From positions 1 through 64,000 of the forward strand of contig NZ_JAMGBA010000003.1 in the NCBI RefSeq assembly GCF_023516455.1: DNA of 64,000 nucleotides. The letters run 5' to 3'. Position numbers and translations under genes: made by a program. The notes under the pieces were generated by a model, which saw only the letters and a list, made by a program, of their open reading frames with translations, was not told where the DNA came from and did not search any database. This document shows, one piece after another, positions 1 through 8,752 of the stretch. Source of the stretch: Sphingomonas caseinilytica. Its GTDB lineage: Bacteria > Pseudomonadota > Alphaproteobacteria > Sphingomonadales > Sphingomonadaceae. Positions within the stretch are counted from its first letter, which is position 1, and every line of letters begins with the position of its first letter.

Positions 1-27
1 ATCAATTCGCGACAAGGAAATCGCAGC

Positions 28-53
28 GTCCACTTTCCACTCATTCCGGTCAC
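28..53 (+). repeat. Dispersed palindromic repeat, degenerate copy
   Basis: The core reads CTTTCCACTCATTCCGGTCA, a variant of the family whose best copy lies at 10018-10045. The left arm is eroded. Confidence 0.55.
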
Positions 54-90
54 TAGCGTCTGAGTACGATCGAGCGTCGCAACCTGGCCG

Positions 91-152
91 ATAGCGGACT
101 GTCCGCTTTCGGGTTGGCGACGTGCCATTCCTGCCATTCGTTCAGATTGGCT
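91..152 (+). repeat. Composite dispersed repeat (long form)
   Basis: It begins with the small palindrome AGCGGAC-T-GTCCGCT at 93-107, followed by CTGCCATTCGTTCAGATTGG. The same order of parts (GTCCGCTT, then a GCC-TTCGTTC core) is found at 4182-4281 and 11460-11572, so this is a second, longer form of the dispersed repeat. Confidence 0.55.
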
Positions 153-360
153 TCGAAAGGCTACATCCGCCCCTTTTCGAACGGTTGTGTTACTCGTTCT
201 GGAAAGGCAGAGCCTTGCGGCCGACTGCCAAAGTCTAGGCTCGGTTTGAAAAAACGCGGTTCGTGTGGCTAGCTGACGTTCAAGGAAACCAGTTGCCCAT
301 TTGATCGTTTGTCCGGACCGAATTGGAACCAAAGGATAACCGAAGGATAACCGAAGGATT

Positions 361-759
361 ATGTCCGCTCGCATACTTATCGTTGAGGATGAAATGCTGG
401 TCGCTCTCGAGCTTGAATGCATTCTGGGCGACCTCGGCCATCATCCGATCGGAATCGTTCCCGATCTGGAGTCCGCGAACGCGTTTTTCGAAGAATCAAT
501 CGACTTGGCTCTGGTCGACCTAAATCTTCGCGACGGACTTACGGGCCCTGAGATCGGCCAACGGCTGGGCGCACGGGGTGTAACCGTCGTGTTCATCACT
601 GCAAATCCACGGCTGCTAGGTCAGGGGTTAGCAGGAGCAATTGGCGTGATCGCGAAGCCGACAGATGAGGGAACGGTGAAGGCAGCCGTCGATTATGCCC
701 TTGGCGTGCGCGACGGCCGGCAAGTTACTCCTCCACGCGGCCTCAAGCTTTTTGGTTGA
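361..759 (+). CDS. Single-domain response regulator (receiver only)
   Basis: A 132-residue stand-alone receiver protein. The acidic pocket is in VEDE (about residues 8-11), the predicted phospho-acceptor is D53 in LVDLNL, and the switch Thr80 and conserved Lys99 (AKP) are present. There is no output domain, so it probably works as a phospho-shuttle or regulates a partner by binding. Its stop codon directly abuts the stop of the convergent HWE kinase, the usual partner type for such receivers in alphaproteobacteria. The start is preceded by repeated AAGGA sequences; the last lies only two bases from the ATG and the one before is about 13 bases away, so the ribosome binding site is unusual. The specific pathway is unknown. 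Confidence 0.85.
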   Translation: MSARILIVEDEMLVALELECILGDLGHHPIGIVPDLESANAFFEESIDLALVDLNLRDGLTGPEIGQRLGARGVTVVFITANPRLLGQGLAGAIGVIAKPTDEGTVKAAVDYALGVRDGRQVTPPRGLKLFG

Positions 760-1860
760 TCAGCGCGCAAGCCTGCTGAGCAACACGCGTACCTCAACGG
801 CGAGGCCCTCAGGCTTCCAGTTGCGTTCGAGGCTTCCACCAAGCTGCTGGACGATGCTGAGTTCGGTAAGCTTGGTGCCGAATCCGGTCCTGCTTGGTGG
901 ACCGTGGATTCTGGGTCCGCCTGCCTCCAGCCATGACAGCACCAGTTCGTCGCCATTAATAGCAGCGACCAGCTTCACCGTTCCGTTAGAAGTAGAAAGC
1001 GCACCATATTTTGATGCGTTTGTAGCAAGCTCATGAATCAAAAGGCCGATCGGCGTTGCTCCGCGATCGTCGATCGAAACATTGTCACCGGCAATCAAGA
1101 TTCGTCCATCAGCCAGTGCTGGGTAGGGCGACAGAATCTCGCGCAGGATACCTTGGAGAGTTTCAGGCAGATCGCGCGGTGCCGAATGCTCGCTATGTGG
1201 GCGCACAAATTCATGCGCCCTCCCCAACGCGGCAATCCTTTGCTGGAGCGACGCCGCAAATTGTTTTTGTCCCGAGTCGCTGCGAGCCGACATTCCAATA
1301 AGTCCACCGATGACGGCAAAAATATTCTTGATTCGGTGGCTCAGTTCACGACTTAGGATTTCATTCTGGGCCGCGTATTCCTTGGCATCATGGATATCGG
1401 TGCAGGTTCCTATCCATCTGACGATCTTTCCATCATCGTCGTGCATCGGAAGGGCCCGCCCCAGTGTCCACCGGTATTCACCGGTGTGATGACGGAGGCG
1501 ATATTCAATTTCATATGGCTTTCCGGTTTTCAGGCTTTCGCGCCAAATCGTCCAAGCACGTTCTTGGTCATCGGGATGGAACATTCCGTTCCATGCCTCG
1601 CCGTCGGTTGAGCCCGCGGGAGCACCGGTAAATTCGTACCAGCGGGAATTGTAATAGTCATGATAGCCATCCGGAAGGGTCGACCAGACCATATGCGGCA
1701 GCGCATCTGCAAGAGTGCGGAATGCTGCATCACTCTCTCGAAGTGCATTCTGTGCGCTGACGAGCTCGGCTTCTATTTTCTTGATGGGAATCCTAACCTC
1801 CGGGAACCAGTTATAGCGGGACTTCAACGCTGGAAGCCGCCTCGCCAGTTGCCTCCGCAA
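760..1860 (-). CDS. PAS-domain HWE-family sensor histidine kinase
   Basis: A cytoplasmic sensor kinase of 366 residues from the TTG at 1860. One PAS domain (about 45-160) precedes an HWE-type dimerisation/phosphotransfer segment with LSHRIKN (His175), then an HWE ATPase with HELATNASKYGALS and a WLE motif. HWE kinases typically phosphorylate single receivers, and the receiver gene at 361-759 ends one base away. The start is doubtful: TTG 1860 lies inside the upstream hybrid-kinase gene, while a perfect GGAGG (1797-1801) sits five bases before an in-frame ATT (codon 24, at 1791), which would give 343 residues and still keep the whole PAS domain. No membrane segment is seen. Ligand unknown. Confidence 0.85.
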   Translation of the reverse strand: MRRQLARRLPALKSRYNWFPEVRIPIKKIEAELVSAQNALRESDAAFRTLADALPHMVWSTLPDGYHDYYNSRWYEFTGAPAGSTDGEAWNGMFHPDDQERAWTIWRESLKTGKPYEIEYRLRHHTGEYRWTLGRALPMHDDDGKIVRWIGTCTDIHDAKEYAAQNEILSRELSHRIKNIFAVIGGLIGMSARSDSGQKQFAASLQQRIAALGRAHEFVRPHSEHSAPRDLPETLQGILREILSPYPALADGRILIAGDNVSIDDRGATPIGLLIHELATNASKYGALSTSNGTVKLVAAINGDELVLSWLEAGGPRIHGPPSRTGFGTKLTELSIVQQLGGSLERNWKPEGLAVEVRVLLSRLAR

Positions 1861-3910
1861 CTGCCGCTAGCAATTCGTCGATCCTGAAGGGCTTACGTAG
1901 TATTTTTCCATCCTTCCCGATCGCTCGCTCTATGGCGTCGGTGTTCGCATACCCGCTGGCGAGCACTACCGGCAGGTTGGGACAAAGTTCCCGGGCCTGT
2001 TTTGCTACTTCGGCTCCGTTCATTCCTGGCATAGCAAAATCTACAACAAGCACATCCGGTCTGGAGGAGAGGAGTTGGTTCAGTCCGCTGGGGCCATCTG
2101 CAGCGGTAACGACCTCGTATCCGAGCGAATTTAGTGCGCTAGAAACGATGCTCCGCAAGTCCTCGTCGTCATCGATCAGCAGAACTAGTCCGCCCTTGGA
2201 AGGTCCTTTATGGGCGGCAGTGTTTTCGTGCAGATGCCTCGTCGCAGCTTGGTCTGTAGCAGGGAAGAACACTCGCACGGTGGTGCCGCGTCCCAACTTG
2301 CTATCAATCCTGACAGTGCCACCCGACTGACGCGCACTTCCGTAAACTTGCGCAAGTCCGAGGCCAGTGCCCTTGCCAACAGGCTTGGTTGTAAAGAACG
2401 GGTCCAAGGCTTTCCTAAGCGTGTCCTCGTCCATACCTTGGCCAGTATCTCTGATGGTTAGTTCGATGTACTTGCCCGGCTCCAATTCCGGGTCTGCGGC
2501 AATGTGTTGAACAGCCGTACCGATAAAGAGCTGCCCCCCCTCGGGCATCGCATCCCGGGCATTTAGGGCAAGATTAAGCACCGTCATCTCCACCTGGGTG
2601 GCATCGGCAAGCACTGCTACCGGCTCCGGGTTGAGAGCCAGATCCAATTCGATGAGCGGCCCCAAGGTGCGCGCGAGAAGGTCTTCAATCTTCTCGATAA
2701 CGTCGCAGACGAACAACGGCGTCAGTTCAATCCGCTGAGTCCGCGAGAAGGCCAGCAATTGCGACGTAAGCTTAGCGCCACGTTTGGCTGCCTGGATCCC
2801 GGCTTCGGCAAACCGGCTTACGCGCTCTGGGTCGTCTCCCCGCCGACGGATCATATCGAATGCGGCGACAACAGCTCCGAGCACATTGTTGAAATCGTGG
2901 GCAAGCCCTGAGACGAGCTGCCCCACGGCCTCCATCTTCTGGCTTTGCCGTAGCGCTTCTTCAGCGTCTCTTAGGCGTTCCAGGTCGCGGATCCGGTCGG
3001 TTACGTCATAGACGAATTGGTAGGCAGCGATCACACGACCATCTTCGTCTCGAAGAGAGTTATACTTCATCTCATAGTGGCGGCGATCAAGTGCGGGATC
3101 ACCGAACGCAGCGATCTCGGTGAATTCCTCTCCAGCGAGGGCTCGTGACCATACGCTCTCCACGGCCGAACGATGCTCAGGCTTGTCCGCAAGGAGTGCC
3201 AGCATATTGTCGCCGACTTTCGGCCGAATGCCGAAGATGCGTTCGAACTCGTCTGCGGATGCCTTGTTGATCGCCAGGAAATTGAACTCAGGGTCGGCCA
3301 TCTGAACGAAGGCGTCAGTGCTTTCGACAATGTCGGCATAGACCTGCTTGTCGGCCAGAGCCTGTGCTACGCGTTGTTCGAGCGTTAGATTCTCGTCGGC
3401 CACGCGTCGTTGTGCAATCACCTTCTCGGTCGTTTCCGCAACTGCGCAGAACATGCCGGCAATCTGGCCATCGTCGCCACGAACAGGAGAGTAGGAAAAG
3501 GTGAACCAGGTTTGCTCGTCAAAGCCTTTGCGGTTCATGACGAGCGGCAGGTCCTCCAGCCATGTTGCCTCACCTTGCAACGCGCGATGGGCCAACGGAC
3601 CTACGTCGGACCAAATTTCCTTCCATATGACTTCGAAGCGGCTCCCCATTGCTTGCGGGTGCTTCGCTCCCAGGATCACGGCGTAGGCATCATTGTAGAG
3701 GAAGCCCAGTTCTGGCCCCCACGCCACAAACATCGGGAACTTCGATCCGAGCATCAGCGCTACGACCGATCGTAGCGACTGCGGCCAGTTGCATGGAGGG
3801 CCAAGCGGTGAGCGAGACCAGTCAAGCGAGCGCATCAAGGCGCCGGTTTCGCCACCATCCGACAGAAAGGCGGGGGTTTCGCTGGCCTTATCTGGGGTTT
3901 GATCGAGCAA
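1811..3910 (-). CDS. Hybrid sensor histidine kinase with two PAS-like domains and C-terminal receiver
   Basis: A 699-residue soluble hybrid kinase. The N-terminal sensor (about 25-165) has the [12 protein letters not shown] signature of a PAS/GAF-like domain common in alphaproteobacterial hybrid kinases, followed by a coiled linker and a second PAS (about 190-310). The HisKA segment carries LAHDFNN with His338. The ATPase has [17 protein letters not shown] and [13 protein letters not shown]. The receiver (about 575-690) has IDDDED, acceptor D624 and KPF. Translation appears to start at TTG 3910. Its 3' end overlaps the ORF of the HWE kinase, so the two are probably co-transcribed and form a phosphorelay with the receiver at 361. 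The signal sensed is unknown. Confidence 0.87.
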   Translation of the reverse strand: MLDQTPDKASETPAFLSDGGETGALMRSLDWSRSPLGPPCNWPQSLRSVVALMLGSKFPMFVAWGPELGFLYNDAYAVILGAKHPQAMGSRFEVIWKEIWSDVGPLAHRALQGEATWLEDLPLVMNRKGFDEQTWFTFSYSPVRGDDGQIAGMFCAVAETTEKVIAQRRVADENLTLEQRVAQALADKQVYADIVESTDAFVQMADPEFNFLAINKASADEFERIFGIRPKVGDNMLALLADKPEHRSAVESVWSRALAGEEFTEIAAFGDPALDRRHYEMKYNSLRDEDGRVIAAYQFVYDVTDRIRDLERLRDAEEALRQSQKMEAVGQLVSGLAHDFNNVLGAVVAAFDMIRRRGDDPERVSRFAEAGIQAAKRGAKLTSQLLAFSRTQRIELTPLFVCDVIEKIEDLLARTLGPLIELDLALNPEPVAVLADATQVEMTVLNLALNARDAMPEGGQLFIGTAVQHIAADPELEPGKYIELTIRDTGQGMDEDTLRKALDPFFTTKPVGKGTGLGLAQVYGSARQSGGTVRIDSKLGRGTTVRVFFPATDQAATRHLHENTAAHKGPSKGGLVLLIDDDEDLRSIVSSALNSLGYEVVTAADGPSGLNQLLSSRPDVLVVDFAMPGMNGAEVAKQARELCPNLPVVLASGYANTDAIERAIGKDGKILRKPFRIDELLAAVAEATGEAASSVEVPL

Positions 3911-4377
3911 CCTACGCTTCTACCTAGTCGTCTTTGTCCAATGGGCGAAGTTTTCGCACCAAAACTTTAACGACGCCCCCACGGCGTGCAAGCTGATTAC
4001 CACGACAAAAGCAGTAGCTTCGGACAGGGCGGAATACCGGCGGCTGGCGTACGAGTATGTGCACTTAAGACATGTCGAATGACGACACCAACTTCCCATT
4101 TCGCGCCAGTCTAGATTGCGCTCTCCGCCAAAACCGAAGCTCCGACAGTAGCACAAAAATCTGGCTTGCGGCTCGTTTTGGCCGAAAGCGGACCGTCCGC
4201 TTTCGGGTCCGCCAGGCGCTAATCCGGCCGTTCGTTCATAATGAGAGCGGACGACTGAATCCGACCCACGGCGGTCATTAAGTACTATTTCATCGCCGGG
4301 ACCGGAATTTCCCCGGTGTACGGCGATGCCTAAGTTGCGCTTGATGCCTGTCCGTTCGCCGGCCGCAACTCCGGCGG
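3911..4377. other. Intergenic region, divergent promoters plus repeat
   Basis: This lies between the hybrid kinase and the surface-antigen gene, which diverge. A composite repeat occupies 4182-4281. Open frames across the stretch have no family resemblance and are interrupted by the repeat, so I call no gene here. Confidence 0.5.
4182..4281 (+). repeat. Composite dispersed repeat with 25-nt perfect palindrome
   Basis: The left part is CCGAAAGCGGAC-C-GTCCGCTTTCGG at 4182-4206, two 12-base arms around one base. It continues through GGCCGTTCGTTCATAATG and ends with GCGGTCATTA, the same end as the short repeats. It is the clearest copy of the long form. Confidence 0.65.
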
Positions 4378-5682
4378 ATGCGATCAAGGATGCGCCAGGT
4401 GTCGCAATTGTCGGTGCAGCTAAGATTGGCCCATGTACTCGTCGCGTGTGCATTCTTGTGTGCCGGCGTACCTGCACTCGGGCAATCGATAACGCCGCTG
4501 CCGTTGCCGCCGGACCAGCCGGTATCGCGGCAAGGCGTGACCGATGAGGAGACGCAAGCCGCTGCTGGCAACGATGTACCAGACACGGATGTCACTCCAG
4601 ATGCGGGAGAGCCACCGAAGAAGAAAAGCTTCATCAAGCGCTATTTCGTCGACGAAGAGGACGGCAAGGTCGACTTTTCCAACTTCCTGGCGAAGGGGGG
4701 TTTCATCCCCCTGCCAATCATCATCACCGAACCGGTGGTCGACGGAGGATTTGGCCTGGCCGCGGTGTTCCTGACGGTTCCGAAGGACAATCCCAATCGC
4801 GTCAGGCGGCGCATCGGCGCCGCGTTCAAGACAGGGAATGGTTCAACCGGCGGGGGCTATTTCGAGGCGGGCTATGCCTTTGATGGGCGGCTGAACTATC
4901 GCGTCGGGATTGGGCGCGGAAACTTCAGGCTGGAAGCCTTCCCAGCGTTCGCTCCGAACGGCATCAAATATACCAACCGCTATAAATATGGCATCCTTGG
5001 ATCGGCGCTGTGGAGCATCGGCGATCAAGGCTGGTCCGCCGGTCCGGTGTTCGACTTCCGCAAGCTGAGCTCCGGCCTCGAAATTGCCGGCGTGCCGGAA
5101 GGCATCGCTAGGGACTTCAACAACACGCTGACGACGGGCGCATTGGGGTTCGGGGTTCATTTCGACGGCCGTAACAATTCGCTCACGCCCACCAACGGCA
5201 TCAACACCTTTGTCGAAGGTAAATTCAATCGCGGCGCGTTCGGCAGCGACCGAGACTATGAGGAATATGACGCCCATTTCTATGGCTTCTCACGCTTTGG
5301 GTCATCTCTGCACGGGAGCCTGAAGCTGGAATTTGACGGGATCCGCGGCGACTATCCGTCCTACTTCGCGCCGGCGATCACGCTGCGCGGGGTCCAGGCT
5401 ATCCGTTACCAGGGGCAAAATGTTGTGAGCACGGAGGCCGAACTGGCCTGGCAGCTGAGCAATCGCTGGACGTTGCTCGCTTTCGGAGGCGTCGGCGCGA
5501 CGGATGCGGGAAGCCGACGAATTTTCAAGGATTCAGGCCTGATCGCGGCCGGTGGGGCTGGCTTCCGCTATCGACTGGCGCGAAAGCTTGGCCTGGATGT
5601 GGGTATTGATATTGCTTACGGTCCGGGCGGCAGGGTTTTCTACATACAGTTTGGCCATGCCTGGGCGCTGCGCATGGATTGA
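4378..5682 (+). CDS. BamA/TamA-like outer-membrane surface antigen (D15 family)
   Basis: A 434-residue predicted outer-membrane beta-barrel. It has an N-terminal signal sequence ending near VPALGQS (about residue 36), then a proline-rich linker and many alternating amphipathic strands rich in Gly/Tyr/Phe. The C-terminus, FGHAWALRMD, does not end in the usual Phe. The overall pattern resembles the barrel half of D15/Omp85 proteins without clear POTRA repeats, the pattern annotated as BamA/TamA-family outer membrane protein. The substrate is unknown; it may be a small autonomous barrel and not the essential BamA. Two ATGs (4378, 4390) are possible and both keep the signal peptide. Confidence 0.75.
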   Translation: MRSRMRQVSQLSVQLRLAHVLVACAFLCAGVPALGQSITPLPLPPDQPVSRQGVTDEETQAAAGNDVPDTDVTPDAGEPPKKKSFIKRYFVDEEDGKVDFSNFLAKGGFIPLPIIITEPVVDGGFGLAAVFLTVPKDNPNRVRRRIGAAFKTGNGSTGGGYFEAGYAFDGRLNYRVGIGRGNFRLEAFPAFAPNGIKYTNRYKYGILGSALWSIGDQGWSAGPVFDFRKLSSGLEIAGVPEGIARDFNNTLTTGALGFGVHFDGRNNSLTPTNGINTFVEGKFNRGAFGSDRDYEEYDAHFYGFSRFGSSLHGSLKLEFDGIRGDYPSYFAPAITLRGVQAIRYQGQNVVSTEAELAWQLSNRWTLLAFGGVGATDAGSRRIFKDSGLIAAGGAGFRYRLARKLGLDVGIDIAYGPGGRVFYIQFGHAWALRMD

Positions 5683-5697
5683 TTGACGGGCATCCTA

Positions 5698-5725
5698 ATG
5701 ATCGCTTTCGACCCATTGCGGTCAT
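5698..5725 (+). repeat. Dispersed palindromic repeat overlapping a stop codon
   Basis: ATGATCGC (5698-5705), spacer TTTCGACCCATT and GCGGTCAT (5718-5725). Its right arm contains the stop codon of the minus-strand kinase (5722-5724), and it lies 15 bases after the surface-antigen stop at 5682, so it sits exactly between two convergent genes. Confidence 0.75.
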
Positions 5726-7068
5726 TCCTCTGCTGCGGCCTCACCACAAAGGGAATCTATAGTCTGCACCCAATTTTTGATGGGAAGCGCGATGCGGAAG
5801 CGCGCACCCGGGCCGGTGTCGCGTTCCTCCACGCAGATAGTGCCGTGATGGCCTTCGACGATCGACTTGCAAATCGAAAGACCAAGGCCGAGCCCTGTCT
5901 CCTCGGTCGTGAACAAGGGCTCGAAGATCATTCCCGCGATGGCCGGCTCGATTCCTGGCCCATTGTCCTCGACGACAAGTGTCCAGCCTTCGGCCCCCGC
6001 CGTCGTGCTCACGCGCACGCGCCGCGGTCGATCGCTGACCCGTTGTAGCGCGCGCCCGGCGTTCTGGACGAGGTTCATGATCAATTGCTCGATCTGCAAC
6101 CGGTCGCCCTGAAGGCATGTCCCCTTCTTATCCAGATGCAACTCGCAATGGACGCCCATCGAGCTCAGATCGCGCCGTGCGAGCACCACCACCTTGCTGA
6201 CGATCTCGTTGAGCTCCAGCGATTTCATTGCCGCCGGCACGCGTCGTGCCTGCGCTCTGAGGCTCGCGACCAGCTCGAACGCATCGTCGACCGCGACGCG
6301 TAGTTGTTGGATCGAGGTGATCGCCTCATCCAGTTGCGACGGATCGCGCTCAAGCCAGCTCAGGGCGGCGGCGGCGTGCAATCGGATGGACGCCAAAGGC
6401 TGACCGATCTCGTGGACGATTGATCCGGCGAGCTGGCCGATGACCGACAATTTGGCAGCCGTAGCCAACTCCGCGCGGGCAGCGCTTGCCGCATTGCGTG
6501 CCTCTTCCCGCTCCTGGGTCAGGCGCTGCGTGAGCGACAGACTTTCGCACAGCATCGCCAGGTCCTGCTCGATCAGATCCCTGAACTGGATGAGAAGACG
6601 TTCGAATATCTGGCCGAAATGGTTGGGTTTGGTGTCGAGCGCGCAAAGCGTGCCGAACGGGCGTCCATCGGGCCAGTGAATGGGAAAGCCGAGATACGCG
6701 ATCATCCCGAACTTGACGTCGGGATTGTCCTTCCAAAGCTCGTCGGCAAGGGCGTCCGCGACGAGCAATCGGTCTCCGGTGCACACGACCGTTTCGCAGT
6801 AAAGCCCTGACTCGGCCAAGTGCTCGGAATCGCCGACATGATAGGGATGGCTGCCCCCGCTGCTTGCCACTGCAACTTCGATTTTTTCGTCGCGCACGTG
6901 CATGATCAGGCCGGCAGGAACCCCGAGCAACACCGCAATCGTATCGACGACGCACTGCCATTTGGCAGCTACCTCTTCGGGCAGGCACTCCGGGAAACCC
7001 TCGAAAAAGCGCACCGCTCCTGCACCGGACGGGCCGTAATCTGGACGTGCAAATGTCTCGTCTGTCAT
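5722..7068 (-). CDS. GAF-domain sensor histidine kinase
   Basis: A 448-residue soluble kinase from the ATG at 7068, preceded by GGGGGACGGAAA; longer in-frame starts up to 7203 have no good ribosome site. A GAF domain (about 20-180) carries GLYCETVV and FGTLCALDT, typical of GAF sensors for oxygen, light or small molecules. The dimerisation region contains SIVHEIGQPLASIRLHA with the phospho-accepting His, and the ATPase has NLVQNAGRAL, DNGPGIEP and GLGLGLSICKSIVEGHHG. The HEIGQPL motif is the form seen in kinases paired with LuxR- or NtrC-type regulators, but no such regulator is adjacent. The stop codon lies in a dispersed repeat. Confidence 0.85.
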   Translation of the reverse strand: MTDETFARPDYGPSGAGAVRFFEGFPECLPEEVAAKWQCVVDTIAVLLGVPAGLIMHVRDEKIEVAVASSGGSHPYHVGDSEHLAESGLYCETVVCTGDRLLVADALADELWKDNPDVKFGMIAYLGFPIHWPDGRPFGTLCALDTKPNHFGQIFERLLIQFRDLIEQDLAMLCESLSLTQRLTQEREEARNAASAARAELATAAKLSVIGQLAGSIVHEIGQPLASIRLHAAAALSWLERDPSQLDEAITSIQQLRVAVDDAFELVASLRAQARRVPAAMKSLELNEIVSKVVVLARRDLSSMGVHCELHLDKKGTCLQGDRLQIEQLIMNLVQNAGRALQRVSDRPRRVRVSTTAGAEGWTLVVEDNGPGIEPAIAGMIFEPLFTTEETGLGLGLSICKSIVEGHHGTICVEERDTGPGARFRIALPIKNWVQTIDSLCGEAAAEE

Positions 7069-7247
7069 TTTCCGTCCCCCGCGCGAATTGTCCGGCGCAC
7101 CCCCATGGCGACTCAATGATCCTCGACGCCAAGCGTACGATTTGATCGACTGCCCAGCTTCATCTTCAGTGACACAATATTGGGGATGACGCCAAGCGCC
7201 CAAAGCCAGGCATCGAATTTCCGCCTAGTTCGGGATATTCATGCAAG

Positions 7248-7299
7248 GTCCGATTTCCACCCATTGCGGTCATGACCGCTTCCGACCCATTGCGGTCAT
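7248..7299 (+). repeat. Two overlapping dispersed palindromic repeats
   Basis: The first copy (7248-7273) and second copy (7272-7299) share their boundary AT. The second is ATGACCGC, spacer TTCCGACCCATT, GCGGTCAT. They lie in the intergenic space upstream of the 7386 gene. Confidence 0.75.
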
Positions 7300-7385
7300 T
7301 GGCGTTGAGTGGAACAATCACAGTGTAGATGTGACGCGTACGACTGGTCGTAATCCGTTTCTCCGCGAAGATAGGGGGAATAGCC

Positions 7386-8600
7386 ATGTTTCGTGGTTTG
7401 CAACTGTTTGTCCTGGCGTTGCTGACATGGGGTGCGGCTGCACAGTCCCAGTCTATCAAAGCAGCTGACCGATATCTGTTCGTTTGGGTGGGGGACCCCG
7501 CAAAAACCGGCAACGACTTCCTGGTAGTCGTGGACGCCGATCCGGCTTCTCCGACCTACGGCAAGTTAGTGACCGGTATCGGCACTGATCAGAAAAGCTC
7601 GAAAGCCCATCATTCCGAATATGAAATGCCGGCCAGCGGAATGCTGTTTGCTAATGATCATGACGCCAATCGCACCTTGATCATGGATCTGCGCAATCCG
7701 CGTCAGCCTCGCCAGGCCGGCGCCTTCACGAGCCTTGGCGGATACAGCATGCCACATAGCTTCGTTCGCCTGCCCAACGGCAACGTGTTGGCGACCTTCC
7801 AATATCCCGATCACGGCGGCCACATGGCTATGGGCGGGAAGACCGGCGGGCTGGTGGAGATCGATGATTCCGGCAAGATGGTGCGGTCGGCGAGCAATGC
7901 CGACCCGGCGTTCGCGGATGAGGGGCTGCTGCCTTACGGCCTCGCGGTCCTGCCGAAGATCGACCGGGTGATCGTCACCAATTCGCCGATGCGCGACGAT
8001 TTCCTGCTGACCAGCAACACCTATCAATTGTTCCGCCTGTCGGACCTCAAACTGCTGGGGACGCACAGGCTGGATCCAGGGCCCCGGCTCAATGGGCATA
8101 TCTCTCCCGAGGAGCCGCGGATCGGAGCCGACGGGGTGGCCTATGTCCACACCCTGTCATGCGGAGTGCAGCGGGTGACTGGCATGGAAGGCCCGGCGCC
8201 CAAGGCGAAGCTGGTTTACCAATACCCGGGAAGCTGGTGCGGCGTGCCGACCATCGTCGGGCAATATATGGTGCAGAGCGTCCCCGACATCCACGGCTTC
8301 ATCGTCCTCGATATTACCGACGGAGACCGACCGGTGGAGGTCTCGCGACTGGTCATGGGCTCAGATTTTGCCCCGCACTGGACAGCCTGGGACCCGAAGT
8401 CGCGGCGCCTGGCCGTTACGCCCGAAAAGCCGGGCCAGCGGATGTATTTGCTCAAGCTCGATGAGAAGAGCGGCGCGCTGACGATAGACGAAGCCTTTCG
8501 CGGGCCGGATGGCCAGGCCGGATTCAGTTTTGCCAAGCAGTCATGGCCGCACGGCTGGACTGGCGAAGGCGCGCCGCATGGAGCGGTGTTCTCGCGCTGA
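7386..8600 (+). CDS. Secreted SBP56-like (selenium-binding protein-like) beta-propeller
   Basis: A 404-residue protein with a Sec signal (residues 1 to about 20, ending AAAQSQS) and a good GGGGGAATAGCC ribosome site. The pattern VVVDADPASPTYGKLV, then a HHSEYE segment, ANRTLIMDLRNP, LPNGNVLATFQYPDHGGH and GGLVEID follows the order of blocks in selenium-binding protein 56 / methanethiol oxidase. The CSSC cysteine motif that normally follows HHS is absent here (EMPASGMLF instead), and the usual C-terminal GDV block is weak. The family fold is a metal-binding seven-bladed propeller; whether this member oxidises thiols is unknown. No operon partner is evident. Confidence 0.6.
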   Translation: MFRGLQLFVLALLTWGAAAQSQSIKAADRYLFVWVGDPAKTGNDFLVVVDADPASPTYGKLVTGIGTDQKSSKAHHSEYEMPASGMLFANDHDANRTLIMDLRNPRQPRQAGAFTSLGGYSMPHSFVRLPNGNVLATFQYPDHGGHMAMGGKTGGLVEIDDSGKMVRSASNADPAFADEGLLPYGLAVLPKIDRVIVTNSPMRDDFLLTSNTYQLFRLSDLKLLGTHRLDPGPRLNGHISPEEPRIGADGVAYVHTLSCGVQRVTGMEGPAPKAKLVYQYPGSWCGVPTIVGQYMVQSVPDIHGFIVLDITDGDRPVEVSRLVMGSDFAPHWTAWDPKSRRLAVTPEKPGQRMYLLKLDEKSGALTIDEAFRGPDGQAGFSFAKQSWPHGWTGEGAPHGAVFSR

Positions 8601-8650
8601 TCACGCCGCCTGCGCCCTTCGAACGGAGCATTAAGAACGGCTCGGCCACA

Positions 8651-8699
8651 ATGTTTCCACCCATACCGGTCATGGCCGAAACCAACCCATTGCGGTCAT
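8651..8699 (+). repeat. Two adjacent dispersed palindromic repeats
   Basis: A degenerate copy (ATGTTTCCACCCATACCGGT...CAT) is followed immediately by a second copy ending CCCATTGCGGTCATT. They lie between the stop at 8600 and the start at 8753. Confidence 0.65.
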
Positions 8700-8752
8700 T
8701 AGCCCGCAGCGCCAAAAGGGCCGCGCCGGGTCGGAATAACAAGGTCACAGTA

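Larger units (their letters stand above)
1..360. other. Non-coding leader region with degenerate repeats
   Basis: No convincing gene is seen here. The stretch holds one degenerate short palindromic repeat (about 28-53) and one composite repeat (about 91-152). Just before the first gene there are tandem 11-base units of AAGGATAACCG at 332-342 and 343-353, followed by a partial third unit that abuts the ATG at 361. Confidence 0.6.

Noticed and set aside
3920-4477. Minus-strand open frame of 185 codons upstream of the surface-antigen gene
   Set aside because: It runs through the composite repeat and the start of the real gene on the other strand, with no family resemblance or ribosome site.
5722-7203. 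Longer form of the GAF kinase starting at 7203
   Set aside because: The added 45 residues are low-complexity and basic and have no ribosome site, while ATG 7068 has GGGGGACGGAAA.
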